Below, piece by piece: positions 42,969 through 51,356 of a DNA stretch of 64,000 nt. Position numbers and translations under genes: made by a program. How positions within the stretch are numbered: the first letter of the stretch is position 1; every line of letters begins with the position of its first letter. Under the pieces are notes generated by a model. It did no database searches and had not been told where the DNA came from. It saw nothing but the letters and a program-made list of their open reading frames with translations. The DNA comes from Rhodospirillales bacterium 24-66-33 (lineage in GTDB: Bacteria > Pseudomonadota > Alphaproteobacteria > Reyranellales > Reyranellaceae): contig NCHQ01000027.1 in NCBI GenBank assembly GCA_002281855.1, forward strand, positions 23,849-87,848, read 5' to 3'.

Positions 42969-44462
42969 ATGGCAGACAATCATTCCGGCGACTTCGACGT
43001 CGTCCTGGTCGGCGCTGGCATCATGAGCATGACGCTGGCCACGTTCCTCAAGGAGCTGCAGCCCCATCTCAAGATCCAGATCCTCGAGCGGCTGGAAGGC
43101 GAGGCCCAGGAGAGTTCGGATCCCTGGAACAATGCCGGCACCGGTCACGCCGCCAACTGCGAGCTGAACTACACGCCGCAGCGTCCCGACGGCAGCGTCG
43201 ACATCTCCAAGGCGCTGGAGGTCAATGTCGAGTTCGACATGTCGCGGCAGTTCTGGTCCTACCTGGTGAAGAAGGGCGCGATCGAGCGCGCCGATTCCTT
43301 CATCCATCCCGTGCCGCACATGAGTTTCGTGATCGGCGCCGATCGGGCGGCCTTCCTGAAGAAGCGCCACGCCACGATGAACGCCCATCACTGCTATCGC
43401 GGCATGGAGTATTCCGAGGATCACAAGCAGATCGCCGAATGGGCGCCGCTGCTCATGGAGGGCCGCGATCCGGCCCAGGTCGTCGCCGCCACGCACATGG
43501 TGACGGGCTCCGACGTGAACTATGGCACGTTGACGACCAACCTGTTGAACTACCTGCGGCGCCAGGACGGCTTCTCGATCCAGTTCAACCAGGAAGTGAC
43601 CAACCTTCATCGCCGGACGGACGGCGGCTGGACGCTCGACGTCAAGGACGAGAAGTCCGGCGAGAAGAGGTCGGTCGGCGCCCGCCGCGTGTTCCTGGGC
43701 GCGGGCGGTGCGGCACTCACCCTGCTGCAGAAGTCCGGCATCCCCGAAGCCGACGGCTTCGCCGGCTTCCCGGTGAGCGGCATCTGGCTGCGCTCGGGCA
43801 AGCAGGAGATCGCCACCCGTCACATGGCCAAGGTTTACGGCATGGCGGCCAGCGGATCGCCGCCGATGTCGGTGCCCCACCTCGACACGCGCTATGTCGA
43901 CGGCAAGCGCTGGCTCCTGTTCGGGCCCTTCGCCGGCTTCTCGACCAAGTTCCTGAAGCACGGTTCGATGTTCGACCTGCCGTTCTCGCTGCGGCCGGAC
44001 AATCTCCTGCAGCTGCTGGCCGTGGCGCGGGACAATCTTCCGCTCGAGGAATACCTGATCGGTCAGGTGCTGCAGACCAAGTCGCACCGCTTCGATGCGC
44101 TTCGCGAGTTCTATCCCAGCGTCGACGAGAAGGACTGGGAGTTCGACGTCGCCGGCCAGCGCGTCCAGATCATCAGGAAGGACGTGGCGCGCACGGGCAA
44201 GCTGGAGTTCGGCACCGAGATCGTGCACTCGGCAGACTCCTCGATCGTGGCCCTGCTCGGCGCCTCGCCCGGCGCTTCGACCGCCGTCTGGATCATGGTC
44301 CACATGCTGGAGACCTGCTTCCACGCGGAGCTGGTCGGCCAATGGGTGCCCAAGCTGAAGGAGATGATTCCTTCCTACGGCCAGGACCTCAAGACCGACG
44401 CGGCGCTGGTCGAGCGCGTGCGCAAGGATACGGCTGAAGTGCTGGGCCTGCACACGGTCTGA
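42969..44462 (+). CDS. mqo: Malate:quinone oxidoreductase, 497 aa
   Basis: FAD-dependent membrane-peripheral enzyme oxidising malate to oxaloacetate with electron transfer to quinone, a TCA-cycle step. DVVLVGAGIMSMTLATFLKE binds FAD at the N-terminus. PWNNAGTGHAANCELNYTPQ and FLGAGGAALTLLQKSGIPEA are diagnostic of Mqo, as is LLGASPGASTA near the C-terminus. It is full length. ATG 42969 follows AGGAGAGACCG, a strong ribosome binding site. Its stop overlaps the start of the transporter gene by one base. fumC, the preceding TCA enzyme, lies 1.3 kb away in the opposite direction. Confidence 0.96.
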   Translation: MADNHSGDFDVVLVGAGIMSMTLATFLKELQPHLKIQILERLEGEAQESSDPWNNAGTGHAANCELNYTPQRPDGSVDISKALEVNVEFDMSRQFWSYLVKKGAIERADSFIHPVPHMSFVIGADRAAFLKKRHATMNAHHCYRGMEYSEDHKQIAEWAPLLMEGRDPAQVVAATHMVTGSDVNYGTLTTNLLNYLRRQDGFSIQFNQEVTNLHRRTDGGWTLDVKDEKSGEKRSVGARRVFLGAGGAALTLLQKSGIPEADGFAGFPVSGIWLRSGKQEIATRHMAKVYGMAASGSPPMSVPHLDTRYVDGKRWLLFGPFAGFSTKFLKHGSMFDLPFSLRPDNLLQLLAVARDNLPLEEYLIGQVLQTKSHRFDALREFYPSVDEKDWEFDVAGQRVQIIRKDVARTGKLEFGTEIVHSADSSIVALLGASPGASTAVWIMVHMLETCFHAELVGQWVPKLKEMIPSYGQDLKTDAALVERVRKDTAEVLGLHTV

Positions 44463-45709
44463 TGACCGCGCCGCAAGCTCCACCTACCGAGACCCTCGAA
44501 GTCCTGCTGCGCTTCGGCGCGCTGATGCTGCGCGCCGGAGACACCGCGTTCCGGGTGCGCGATGCCATGCGTCGCCTCGCCCAGGCGCTCGGCATCGAGC
44601 GGCTCGAGGTCGAGTTGTCGACCGTCGGCCTGAGCGCGACGGCGTGGACCCGAGGGAAGGCCACGATACTGGCACGCGAGATCGGTCCGCCGGGCGTCGA
44701 TGCCTCGAGGATCGCCGCACTGGAATCGCTGTCGCTCCGCGCCGCTCCCGGCCTCGACACCGCGACACTGGAGGCCGAACTCGACCGGATCGAAAAGGCG
44801 GCCCCGTTGCACGGGCTGCTACCGATTGCGCTGTCGATGGCGGTCGCCTCGACGGCCTTCTCCTACCTCAACGGCGGTGACCTGCTGGCGACCGGTGCGG
44901 CGGCGGTCAGCGGCGGTATCGGCCAGGCGGCCCGGACGCTGCTATCGCGCCAGGGTTTCAACCAGTTCGCGATGACCGCCCTGTGCGCCGTGCTGGCGTC
45001 CGGCCTCTACTGCCTGATCGTGATCGGCTTCGGTGTGCGTACCTTCGCCTTCGCCCACGCGATCGGCTTCATCTCGTCGGTGCTGTTCCTGGTGCCGGGC
45101 TTCCCCCTGGTCGCCGCGCTTCTCGACCTGACCCAGCACCAGACGAGGGCCGGCATAACGCGTCTGTTCTACGGCGTGCTGCTGACGTTGAGCGCCGCCT
45201 GCGGCATGTCGGTGGTGGCGATGCTGGCCGGCCTTGCGCCGGCGCCGGCCGCGCCGCCGCCCGGCGCGCTCGAGCCGCTCACCGTGCTGGGACGGGCACT
45301 CGCCTGCTTCGCCGGCGGCTATGGCTACGGCATCCTGTTCAACAACCCGCATCGCACGGTTCTGGCGGTGGCGCTGCTCTCGATGGTCGGCAACGAGGTG
45401 CGCCTCGGACTGCACGATATCGGCCTTGCCCTGCCTCAGGCGACATTCTTCGGCGCGCTGGCGGTCGGACTGGGCGCTTCGCTGCTGCGTGGCCGCCTGC
45501 ACGCGCCGCGCATCGCGCTGACGGTACCCAGCATCATCATGATGACGCCCGGCCTGTTCGCCTTCCAGACGATCGTGTTCCTGAACCAGGGAAAATCGCT
45601 GTCGGCGGTCGAGGCCGCCGCGACCTGCGGCTTCGCGGTCGGTGGCATGGCGATGGGTCTGATCGCCTCCCGCTTTCTCACCGAACGGCAGTGGCGCTAC
45701 GAGCGCTAG
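44462..45709 (+). CDS. ThrE-family threonine/serine exporter-like membrane protein, 415 aa
   Basis: The N-terminal soluble domain (about 1-110; LLRFGALMLRAGDTAFRVRD, LSTVGLSATAWTRGK) and about ten membrane segments after residue 115 follow the ThrE/YjjP-YjjB fused layout. Hydrophobic blocks include FSYLNGGDLLATGAAAVSGG and SSVLFLVPGFPLVAALLDL. Family members export threonine and serine or related compounds across the inner membrane. The protein is full length. It overlaps the mqo stop by one base and so is probably coupled to it. The substrate in this organism is not evident. Confidence 0.85.
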   Translation: MTAPQAPPTETLEVLLRFGALMLRAGDTAFRVRDAMRRLAQALGIERLEVELSTVGLSATAWTRGKATILAREIGPPGVDASRIAALESLSLRAAPGLDTATLEAELDRIEKAAPLHGLLPIALSMAVASTAFSYLNGGDLLATGAAAVSGGIGQAARTLLSRQGFNQFAMTALCAVLASGLYCLIVIGFGVRTFAFAHAIGFISSVLFLVPGFPLVAALLDLTQHQTRAGITRLFYGVLLTLSAACGMSVVAMLAGLAPAPAAPPPGALEPLTVLGRALACFAGGYGYGILFNNPHRTVLAVALLSMVGNEVRLGLHDIGLALPQATFFGALAVGLGASLLRGRLHAPRIALTVPSIIMMTPGLFAFQTIVFLNQGKSLSAVEAAATCGFAVGGMAMGLIASRFLTERQWRYER

Positions 45710-45729
45710 CGCCTGGAGGACTCGAAACT

Positions 45730-45760
45730 CTTCCCCTTTGCGGGCTCCGCAAAGGGGAAG
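45730..45760. terminator. Perfect 14-bp hairpin between convergent genes
   Basis: CTTCCCCTTTGCGG and its exact reverse complement flank a 3-base loop (45744-45746). It lies 20 bp after the transporter stop and 19 bp before the fumC stop. It lacks a clear T run but is well placed as a bidirectional terminator. Confidence 0.65.
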
Positions 45761-45778
45761 TGCCCTCGTCCTAACAGG

Positions 45779-47194
45779 CTACTCCGTCGCGACGTAGGGA
45801 TGGACCATCTTCGACGGATCGACGACCTTGTCGAACTCGGCCTCGGTCACATACTCGAGCTTCAGCGCCGCTTCCTTGAGCGTGAGGTCGTGGTCGATTG
45901 CGTAGTGGGCGATCTTGGACGCCTTGTCATAGCCGATCACCGGCGCCAGCGCCGTCACCAGCATCAGCGAACGATCGACGTACTCCTTGATCTTCTTGAG
46001 GTTCGGCTGGGTGCCCTCGACCAGGAACTTGCGGAAGTTGGCGCAGCCGTCGGTCATCAGCGTGATCGAATGCGCGATGTTGTAGATCATCAGCGGCTTG
46101 TAGACGTTCATCTCGAGGTAGCCGCTGGCGCCGCCGAATCCCACGGCGACGTCGTTGGCCATGACCTGCACCGCGATCATGGTCAGCGCCTCGGCCTGGG
46201 TCGGGTTGACCTTGCCCGGCATGATCGAGGAACCCGGCTCGTTCTCGGGGATGTGCAACTCGGCGAAACCGGCGCGCGGGCCGCAGGACATCAGGCGGAT
46301 GTCGTTGCCGATCTTGTAGAGCGAGACCGCGAGCGTGCGGAACGAGCCCGAGAGCTGGACCAGCGCATCGTGCGCGCCCTGCACGGTGAACTTGTTGGGC
46401 GCCGTCACGAACGGCAGGCCCGTCAGCTTGGCGATCTCCGCCGCCGCCGCCACGTCAAAGCCGGGAGCCGCGTTGATGCCGGTACCGACCGCCGTACCGC
46501 CCAGCGCCAGGCGATAGACGTCCTTCAGCGAGTCCTCGATGCGCCCGATATTGTCGGCCAGCATGCCGGCGTAGCCCGACCATTCCTGGCCGAGCGTGAT
46601 CGGCGTCGCATCCTGCATGTGGGTGCGGCCGATCTTGACGATGTCGGCCCATTCCTTCGCCTTGGCGTCGATCGCGTCGTGCAGCGCCTTCAGCGACGGC
46701 AGCAGGCGCTCCTTGGTGTTGACCGCGGCGGCGATGTACATGACCGACGGAAACGTGTCGTTTGACGATTGCGACATGTTGACGTGGTCGTTGGGATGCA
46801 CCGGCTTCTTCGAGCCGAGCGGCGTGCCCGCGAGCTGGCAGCAGCGGTTCGAGATCACCTCGTTCACGTTCATGTTGAACTGCGTGCCGCTACCGGTCAT
46901 CCAGACGTGCAGCGGAAACATGTCGTGGTGCTGGCCGGCGAGAATCTCGTCGCAGGTCTCCAGGATCAGCTTGTGCGCCTGGTCGTCGAGTCGCTTGCCG
47001 TCATGATTGGCGTTGGCGCAGGCCTTCTTCAGGGTCGCATAGGCGGTGATCATCTCGCGCGGCATCAGGTCCTTGCCGATGCTGAAATGCTCCAGCGACC
47101 GCTGTGTCTGGGCGCCCCAGAGCTTGTCGGCCGGAACGCTCACTTCCCCCAGGCTGTCTGTCTCTTTGCGAACGTCTGCCACGCGGCACCTCAT
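45779..47194 (-). CDS. fumC: Class II fumarate hydratase FumC, 471 aa
   Basis: Interconverts fumarate and malate in the TCA cycle as a cytoplasmic tetramer. The N-terminus has RKETDSLGEVSVPADKLWGA. Substrate-site blocks are TGSGTQFNMNVNEVISNR, GRTHMQDATPITLGQE and the signature loop GSSIMPGKVNPTQ. All are intact. Length is normal. The start may be ATG 47194 or, as the better match to the family, the GTG at 47182 (VADVRKETDS), which has AGGTG just upstream. No iron-sulfur ligands are needed for this class. Confidence 0.96.
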   Translation of the reverse strand: MRCRVADVRKETDSLGEVSVPADKLWGAQTQRSLEHFSIGKDLMPREMITAYATLKKACANANHDGKRLDDQAHKLILETCDEILAGQHHDMFPLHVWMTGSGTQFNMNVNEVISNRCCQLAGTPLGSKKPVHPNDHVNMSQSSNDTFPSVMYIAAAVNTKERLLPSLKALHDAIDAKAKEWADIVKIGRTHMQDATPITLGQEWSGYAGMLADNIGRIEDSLKDVYRLALGGTAVGTGINAAPGFDVAAAAEIAKLTGLPFVTAPNKFTVQGAHDALVQLSGSFRTLAVSLYKIGNDIRLMSCGPRAGFAELHIPENEPGSSIMPGKVNPTQAEALTMIAVQVMANDVAVGFGGASGYLEMNVYKPLMIYNIAHSITLMTDGCANFRKFLVEGTQPNLKKIKEYVDRSLMLVTALAPVIGYDKASKIAHYAIDHDLTLKEAALKLEYVTEAEFDKVVDPSKMVHPYVATE

Positions 47195-47233
47195 CTGGTT
47201 TGGCGGGACAGTACCCCAACCCTCCCTGTGCCG

Positions 47234-47677
47234 TCAGTCGTCAGATGACCGGGCTTTCCGCAGGGATTTGATAGTGCCGTGACGCTTCTTGTCGTCGACC
47301 CGGCGACGCTTCGCCGCGCGGCTTACCTTGGTCTTCACGCGCGGCACCGGCTTGTGGGTCGCCTCGCGGATCAGCTCGATCAGGCGGGCGAGTGCCTCCT
47401 CCCGGTTCCGCAACTGGCTGCGCTGCCCCTGGGCCACCAGCACCAGCACGCCGTCGCGCGTCAGGCGCCGTCCCGCGAGGCGCTCGAGCCGCTGTCGCAC
47501 ATCTTCCGGCAGCGAGGGCGAGCGGCGAACGTCGAAGCGAAGCTGCACCGCCGTCGAGGTGGTGTTGACGTGCTGACCGCCCGGACCGGCGGCGCGCACG
47601 AAACTCTCCTGGATCTCGTCCGGGTCGATCGACAGCGAGCCGGTCACCCGGATCGGCGCCGCCCCGGTCGTCGTCAT
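47234..47677 (-). CDS. arfB: Alternative ribosome-rescue factor ArfB (YaeJ), 147 aa
   Basis: A stop-codon-independent peptidyl-tRNA hydrolase that frees ribosomes stalled at mRNA ends. The catalytic GGQ is at 33-35 (AAGPGGQHVNTTSTAVQLRF). The lysine/arginine-rich C-terminal tail (KTKVSRAAKRRRVDDKKRHG) would enter the mRNA channel, distinguishing it from classical release factors, whose codon-recognition domain is missing. Length is typical. It overlaps the ankyrin-protein gene by 4 bp (ATGA) and ends the long minus-strand run gshB-ankyrin-arfB. Confidence 0.92.
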   Translation of the reverse strand: MTTTGAAPIRVTGSLSIDPDEIQESFVRAAGPGGQHVNTTSTAVQLRFDVRRSPSLPEDVRQRLERLAGRRLTRDGVLVLVAQGQRSQLRNREEALARLIELIREATHKPVPRVKTKVSRAAKRRRVDDKKRHGTIKSLRKARSSDD

Positions 47678-48237
47678 TCCTTGCCGCCAGCCTTGCGCAG
47701 CATCGTCTCGATGGAGCCGCGGTTGTTCTGCTTGGCATAGGTGACGGCGGTGCGGCCGGTGAAGTCGCGCGAGTTGGGGTCCGCCTTCTTGGCGAGGAGC
47801 AGCCTCACGACCTCGGCATACCCTCGGCCGGAGGCGATCATCAGCGCCGTCTGTCCCTGGCGATTCTGTCCGCGCGGACTCGCATTGCGCCGCAGCAGGA
47901 TGTCCACGATCTCGACGTCGCCCTTCTCGGCGGCGCGCATCAAGGCCGTGTATCCCTCGGGATCCATCGAATCGGGCAGCGCACCGCCCTTGAGGAGAGT
48001 CTCGACCACGGGGATGTGCCCGGCGCGGACCGCCACAGTCAGCAGCGGCTGACCGTTGTTGGCGGTCTGGTTCGGGCTCTCCTGCTTGAGCAGGGCCTGC
48101 CGGACTTTTTCCTCATCGCCCTCGACGACCGCCTTGACGATCTGCTTCTGGCCGAACAGGTCCGAGCTGGACGTCTGCGCCAGAACGGTGCCTGCCGGAA
48201 CGATCATCGAGAGGGAAAGAAACGTCCGTCGAATCAT
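47674..48237 (-). CDS. Secreted ankyrin-repeat protein, 187 aa
   Basis: A signal peptide (MIRRTFLSLSMIVPAGTVLA, cleavage after about residue 20) is followed by four to five ankyrin repeats, for example GQPLLTVAVRAGHIPVVETL, GYTALMRAAEKGDVEIVDIL and GQTALMIASGRGYAEVVRLL. It is probably periplasmic and mediates protein-protein contact. The start at 48237 gives the signal peptide directly; the frame is open further upstream but inside gshB. It overlaps gshB by 4 bp and arfB by 4 bp, so the three are coupled. Confidence 0.85.
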   Translation of the reverse strand: MIRRTFLSLSMIVPAGTVLAQTSSSDLFGQKQIVKAVVEGDEEKVRQALLKQESPNQTANNGQPLLTVAVRAGHIPVVETLLKGGALPDSMDPEGYTALMRAAEKGDVEIVDILLRRNASPRGQNRQGQTALMIASGRGYAEVVRLLLAKKADPNSRDFTGRTAVTYAKQNNRGSIETMLRKAGGKE

Positions 48238-49196
48238 GTCTTGCTCCCGCGGGTTTCCTGATAGCGGACCTCGATCCGGTCCCAGATCTGCGCCTCCAGC
48301 GAGACGCCGTCGAAGCGATTGATCTGCTGCAGACCGGTCGGCGAGGTGACGTTGATCTCGGTGAGGTAGTCGCCGATCACGTCGATGCCGACGAAGATCA
48401 GGCCGCGCCGCGCGAGTTCCGGCCCGATGGTCTCGCACAGTTCGATGTCGCGCCGGGTCAGCGTCGCCTTCACCGCCTTGCCGCCAACGTGCATGTTGGA
48501 ACGCGCCTCGCCGGCCGCCGGCACGCGGTCGATGGCGCCGACCGCCTTGCCGTCGATCAGGATGATGCGCTTGTCGCCCTTGCGCACCTCCGGAAGGTAG
48601 CGCTGGGCGATCACCGGCTCACGGCTGCGCTGCGAGAACATCTCCAGCAGCGAGGCGAAGTTCTCGTCGTCGGGACGCACGCGGAAGACGCCGGCGCCGC
48701 CATTGCCGAACAGGGGCTTCAGGATGATGTCCTGATGTTCGTCGCGGAACTTCCGCAGCGCGCGCGCATCGGCCGTGATCAGGGTCGGCGGCATCACATT
48801 GTCGAAATGCGTGACGTACAATTTCTCCGGCGCGTTGCGCACGCTGGCCGGATCGTTGACCACCAGCGTCTTCGGATGAATGTGCTCCAGCAGATGCGTC
48901 GTGGTGATGTACGACATGTCGAACGGCGGGTCCTGGCGCAGCAGCACGACATCGAAGGTCGCGAGGTCGACCGTCTCGGGCGCGCCCAGGGTGAAGTGAT
49001 TGCCCTTCTCGCGGCGCAGCTTCATCGGCTGCGCGCGGGCCATCACCTTGCGGTCGCGGAAGATCAGGTCCGGCGGCGTGTAGTGCCACACTGTGTAGCC
49101 GCGCTTCTCGGCTTCCAGCCCCAGCACGAAGGTCGAATCGCCGTCGATGTCGATCGTCGAGACATGGTCCATCTGAATGGCGACGTTGAGCTTCAT
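48234..49196 (-). CDS. gshB: Glutathione synthetase GshB, 320 aa
   Basis: ATP-grasp ligase joining gamma-glutamylcysteine and glycine to make glutathione in the cytoplasm. It starts MKLNVAIQMDHVSTIDIDGD, as in proteobacterial GshB. ATP-grasp features follow: DIILKPLFGNGGAGVFRV, RYLPEVRKGDKRIILIDGKA and GIDVIGDYLTEINVTSPTG with its metal ligands. It is full length. The glutathione-related setting agrees with its usual alphaproteobacterial position near rsmI and yraN. It is followed by overlapping ankyrin and arfB genes. Confidence 0.95.
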   Translation of the reverse strand: MKLNVAIQMDHVSTIDIDGDSTFVLGLEAEKRGYTVWHYTPPDLIFRDRKVMARAQPMKLRREKGNHFTLGAPETVDLATFDVVLLRQDPPFDMSYITTTHLLEHIHPKTLVVNDPASVRNAPEKLYVTHFDNVMPPTLITADARALRKFRDEHQDIILKPLFGNGGAGVFRVRPDDENFASLLEMFSQRSREPVIAQRYLPEVRKGDKRIILIDGKAVGAIDRVPAAGEARSNMHVGGKAVKATLTRRDIELCETIGPELARRGLIFVGIDVIGDYLTEINVTSPTGLQQINRFDGVSLEAQIWDRIEVRYQETRGSKT

Positions 49197-49240
49197 GACA
49201 GTATCCTGACTTGGCGGCGCGGAACGAAGGTCGACTGGTT

Positions 49241-50068
49241 TCAGTTAAGGCCGCGTCGCAGTTCCTGCAACAGGGCCGAGGCACGGCGGTGGAGGTCCGG
49301 ATCGCCGTCGAGTGCAAGCAGGCGCTCGTAGGCCGCGATCGCGGCCCGGTGCTTGTCGAGGCGTTCGTTGAGTTGACCGGCCTCGAACAGCAGCTCGGCC
49401 CTCTCGGGCGCGATCGCCAGCATGCGGTCGAGGGAGCGTGCCACGCCGTGCCAGTCTTCACGCCGCGCAAGCCGCAGCCGCACGTTGTTCTCGAGCCGCA
49501 GCAGCACGTCGCGGTCGGGAACGGGATCGAAATGCCCTGGCGCCAGCTCGGCCTCGGGCCCCAGGACCTGCCGCAGGAGCCTGCGCAGATCGGCGGCATC
49601 GCGCACCGCCCCCTCATGGAACGGATCGACCACGTGGCGCGCGCCGTCGATGCCGATGCGGATCACGAAATGCCCGGGAAAGGCCAGGCCCTCGGCCTGC
49701 CACCCTTGGGCGCGGGCGACATGCAGATACAGGATCGACAGCGCGACCGGCAGGCCCTTGCGGCGCTCGATCACGCGCACGAGATCGGCGTTCTGGAGAT
49801 CGTCGTAAGTCTCGCCGTCGCCCCGATAGGCATAGGACCGCGCGATCACTTCGGAGAGCGAAGCAGGCGAGGCACCGCGCCGATGCACCAGATCGGCGAG
49901 CTCGTCCGTCATCGCCGTGACGTGCTGGCGGAAGGGCGCGAGGTCGGTCGCCTCGCCGCGCCCGAGGACGCTCAGCAGCAAGCCGGCCTCGAGCAGGTCG
50001 ATGCGCTCGCCGTCGCCGGCACAAAGATCCTTCAGTCGGCCCAGCTCATTCGTCAGATCGTCAGCCAC
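49241..50068 (-). CDS. SirB1-like transglutaminase-fold/TPR protein, 275 aa
   Basis: The first part has a transglutaminase-like core (RSYAYRGDGETYDDLQNADL, RRKGLPVALSILYLHVARAQ, AFPGHFVIRIG) and the C-terminal third has TPR-like helices (LDRMLAIAPERAELLFEAGQ). This is the SirB1/UPF0162 arrangement. The biochemical function of the family is not established and the expected Cys of active transglutaminases is not evident. It lies between gshB and yraN, with 3 bp between it and yraN, in the same direction. Confidence 0.85.
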   Translation of the reverse strand: MADDLTNELGRLKDLCAGDGERIDLLEAGLLLSVLGRGEATDLAPFRQHVTAMTDELADLVHRRGASPASLSEVIARSYAYRGDGETYDDLQNADLVRVIERRKGLPVALSILYLHVARAQGWQAEGLAFPGHFVIRIGIDGARHVVDPFHEGAVRDAADLRRLLRQVLGPEAELAPGHFDPVPDRDVLLRLENNVRLRLARREDWHGVARSLDRMLAIAPERAELLFEAGQLNERLDKHRAAIAAYERLLALDGDPDLHRRASALLQELRRGLN

Positions 50069-50071
50069 GCA

Positions 50072-50437
50072 TCACTCCGGTGCTTGCCAGACGTCGGGCA
50101 GGTGGCGCGGCCACACGCCACCGACCAGCACCGCATCGAAGCGCACCGAGCAGGCGGCATAACGCGGGTGATGGGCGATGAACAGGCTGGCGGCGCGCGA
50201 CACGCGGCCGAACTGACGGTCGCCCAGCGCATCGGCGGCCTTGACGAAATCGCCGCGCGCCTTGACCTCGACGAAGGCCAGCACGTTGCCGCGACGGGCG
50301 ACGATGTCGATCTCGCCCAGCCGGGTCTTGTAGCGACGCATCAGGATCGTGTAGCCGCCGAGACGCAGCCGCCAGACCGCCCGCCATTCGGCCGCATGGC
50401 CCATGCGGTAGGCTTTCTGGCGGGCCTTCGTCGTCAC
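50072..50437 (-). CDS. yraN: YraN family (UPF0102) nuclease-like protein, 121 aa
   Basis: Shows the UPF0102 pattern: AYRMGHAAEWRAVWRLRLGG, YTILMRRYKTRLGEIDIVARRG and VLAFVEVKARGD. The G-EIDIV...VEVK residues form a PD-(D/E)xK-like nuclease site. The cellular role is not settled. Length is normal. It overlaps rsmI by 4 bp, the usual rsmI-yraN arrangement in proteobacteria. Confidence 0.92.
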   Translation of the reverse strand: MTTKARQKAYRMGHAAEWRAVWRLRLGGYTILMRRYKTRLGEIDIVARRGNVLAFVEVKARGDFVKAADALGDRQFGRVSRAASLFIAHHPRYAACSVRFDAVLVGGVWPRHLPDVWQAPE

Positions 50438-51327
50438 GCCGCGCTCCGCTTCAGTTCGAGGGCGCGGGCGTAGACGTCGCGCCGTTTCAGCCCATAGCGC
50501 GCCGCCACCTCGGCGGCGGCGTCCTTGACGGAGGCACCCGTCATGGCCTCGCGCAGCGCGTCGTCGACGGTGCCGGCGCTGCGTTCGGTGTCGGCGGAGG
50601 GCGCCCCGATCACGATCACGATCTCGCCCTTCACGTCCGGATGAGCGGCGTAGTGGGCGGCCAGCGTGGCGAGCGGCGCGCGGCGCACCTCCTCGAACAG
50701 CTTGGTGAGCTCGCGTGCCACCGCGGCAGGACGATCACCCAGCAGGTCCGCCAGGTCGGCCAGCGACTCGGGCAGGCGGTGCGGCGCTTCGAAAAAGACC
50801 AGCGTCGATGGAATGCCAGCCACCTCGCCGATGGCACGCCGCCGCTCCGTCGCCTTGGCCGGCAGGAAGCCCGCGAAGAAGAAGCGGTCGGTCGGCAGCC
50901 CCGACAGAGCGAGCGCCATGGGAACGGCCGAGGCGCCGGGCGCCGAGGTGACCGGATGCCCGGCCTCGACCGCCGCGCGCACCAGCCGATAGCCGGGGTC
51001 GGAGATCAACGGCATGCCGGCGTCGGACACCAGGGCGACACTCTTGCCGGCCGCGAGGGCCCGCACGAGGCGCGGCTCGGATTTCTCCTGGGTCGCGTCG
51101 CTATAGGACACGGTCGGGGCGGAGATGCCGTAGTGGGTCGCGAGTTTGGCGAACACCCGTGTGTCCTCGCAGGCGATCAGGTCGGCTGCCTGAAGCACGT
51201 CCAGTGCCCGCAGCGTAATGTCGCGCATGTTGCCGATCGGTGTGGCAACAATATGCAGTCCCGGGGCGAGCGGCGGTTTACGCGGCGGCTGCCCGCCGGT
51301 AGCTTGGGGTTGTTCGTCCAGGTTCAT
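50434..51327 (-). CDS. rsmI: 16S rRNA (cytidine-1402-2'-O)-methyltransferase RsmI, 297 aa
   Basis: SAM-dependent methylation of C1402 in 16S rRNA. Family blocks are GLHIVATPIGNMRDITLRAL, AADLIACEDTRVFAKLATHY, VALVSDAGMPLISDPGYRLV and DRFFFAGFLPAKATERRRA. It is a tetrapyrrole-methylase-fold protein of normal length. I start at ATG 51327 rather than 51369 because the upstream 14 codons overlap the divergent lipoprotein gene. It heads the minus-strand run rsmI-yraN-sirB1-like. Confidence 0.94.
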   Translation of the reverse strand: MNLDEQPQATGGQPPRKPPLAPGLHIVATPIGNMRDITLRALDVLQAADLIACEDTRVFAKLATHYGISAPTVSYSDATQEKSEPRLVRALAAGKSVALVSDAGMPLISDPGYRLVRAAVEAGHPVTSAPGASAVPMALALSGLPTDRFFFAGFLPAKATERRRAIGEVAGIPSTLVFFEAPHRLPESLADLADLLGDRPAAVARELTKLFEEVRRAPLATLAAHYAAHPDVKGEIVIVIGAPSADTERSAGTVDDALREAMTGASVKDAAAEVAARYGLKRRDVYARALELKRSAA

Positions 51328-51356
51328 CTGATTCCGATCGCCGGAGTTTCGCGCCG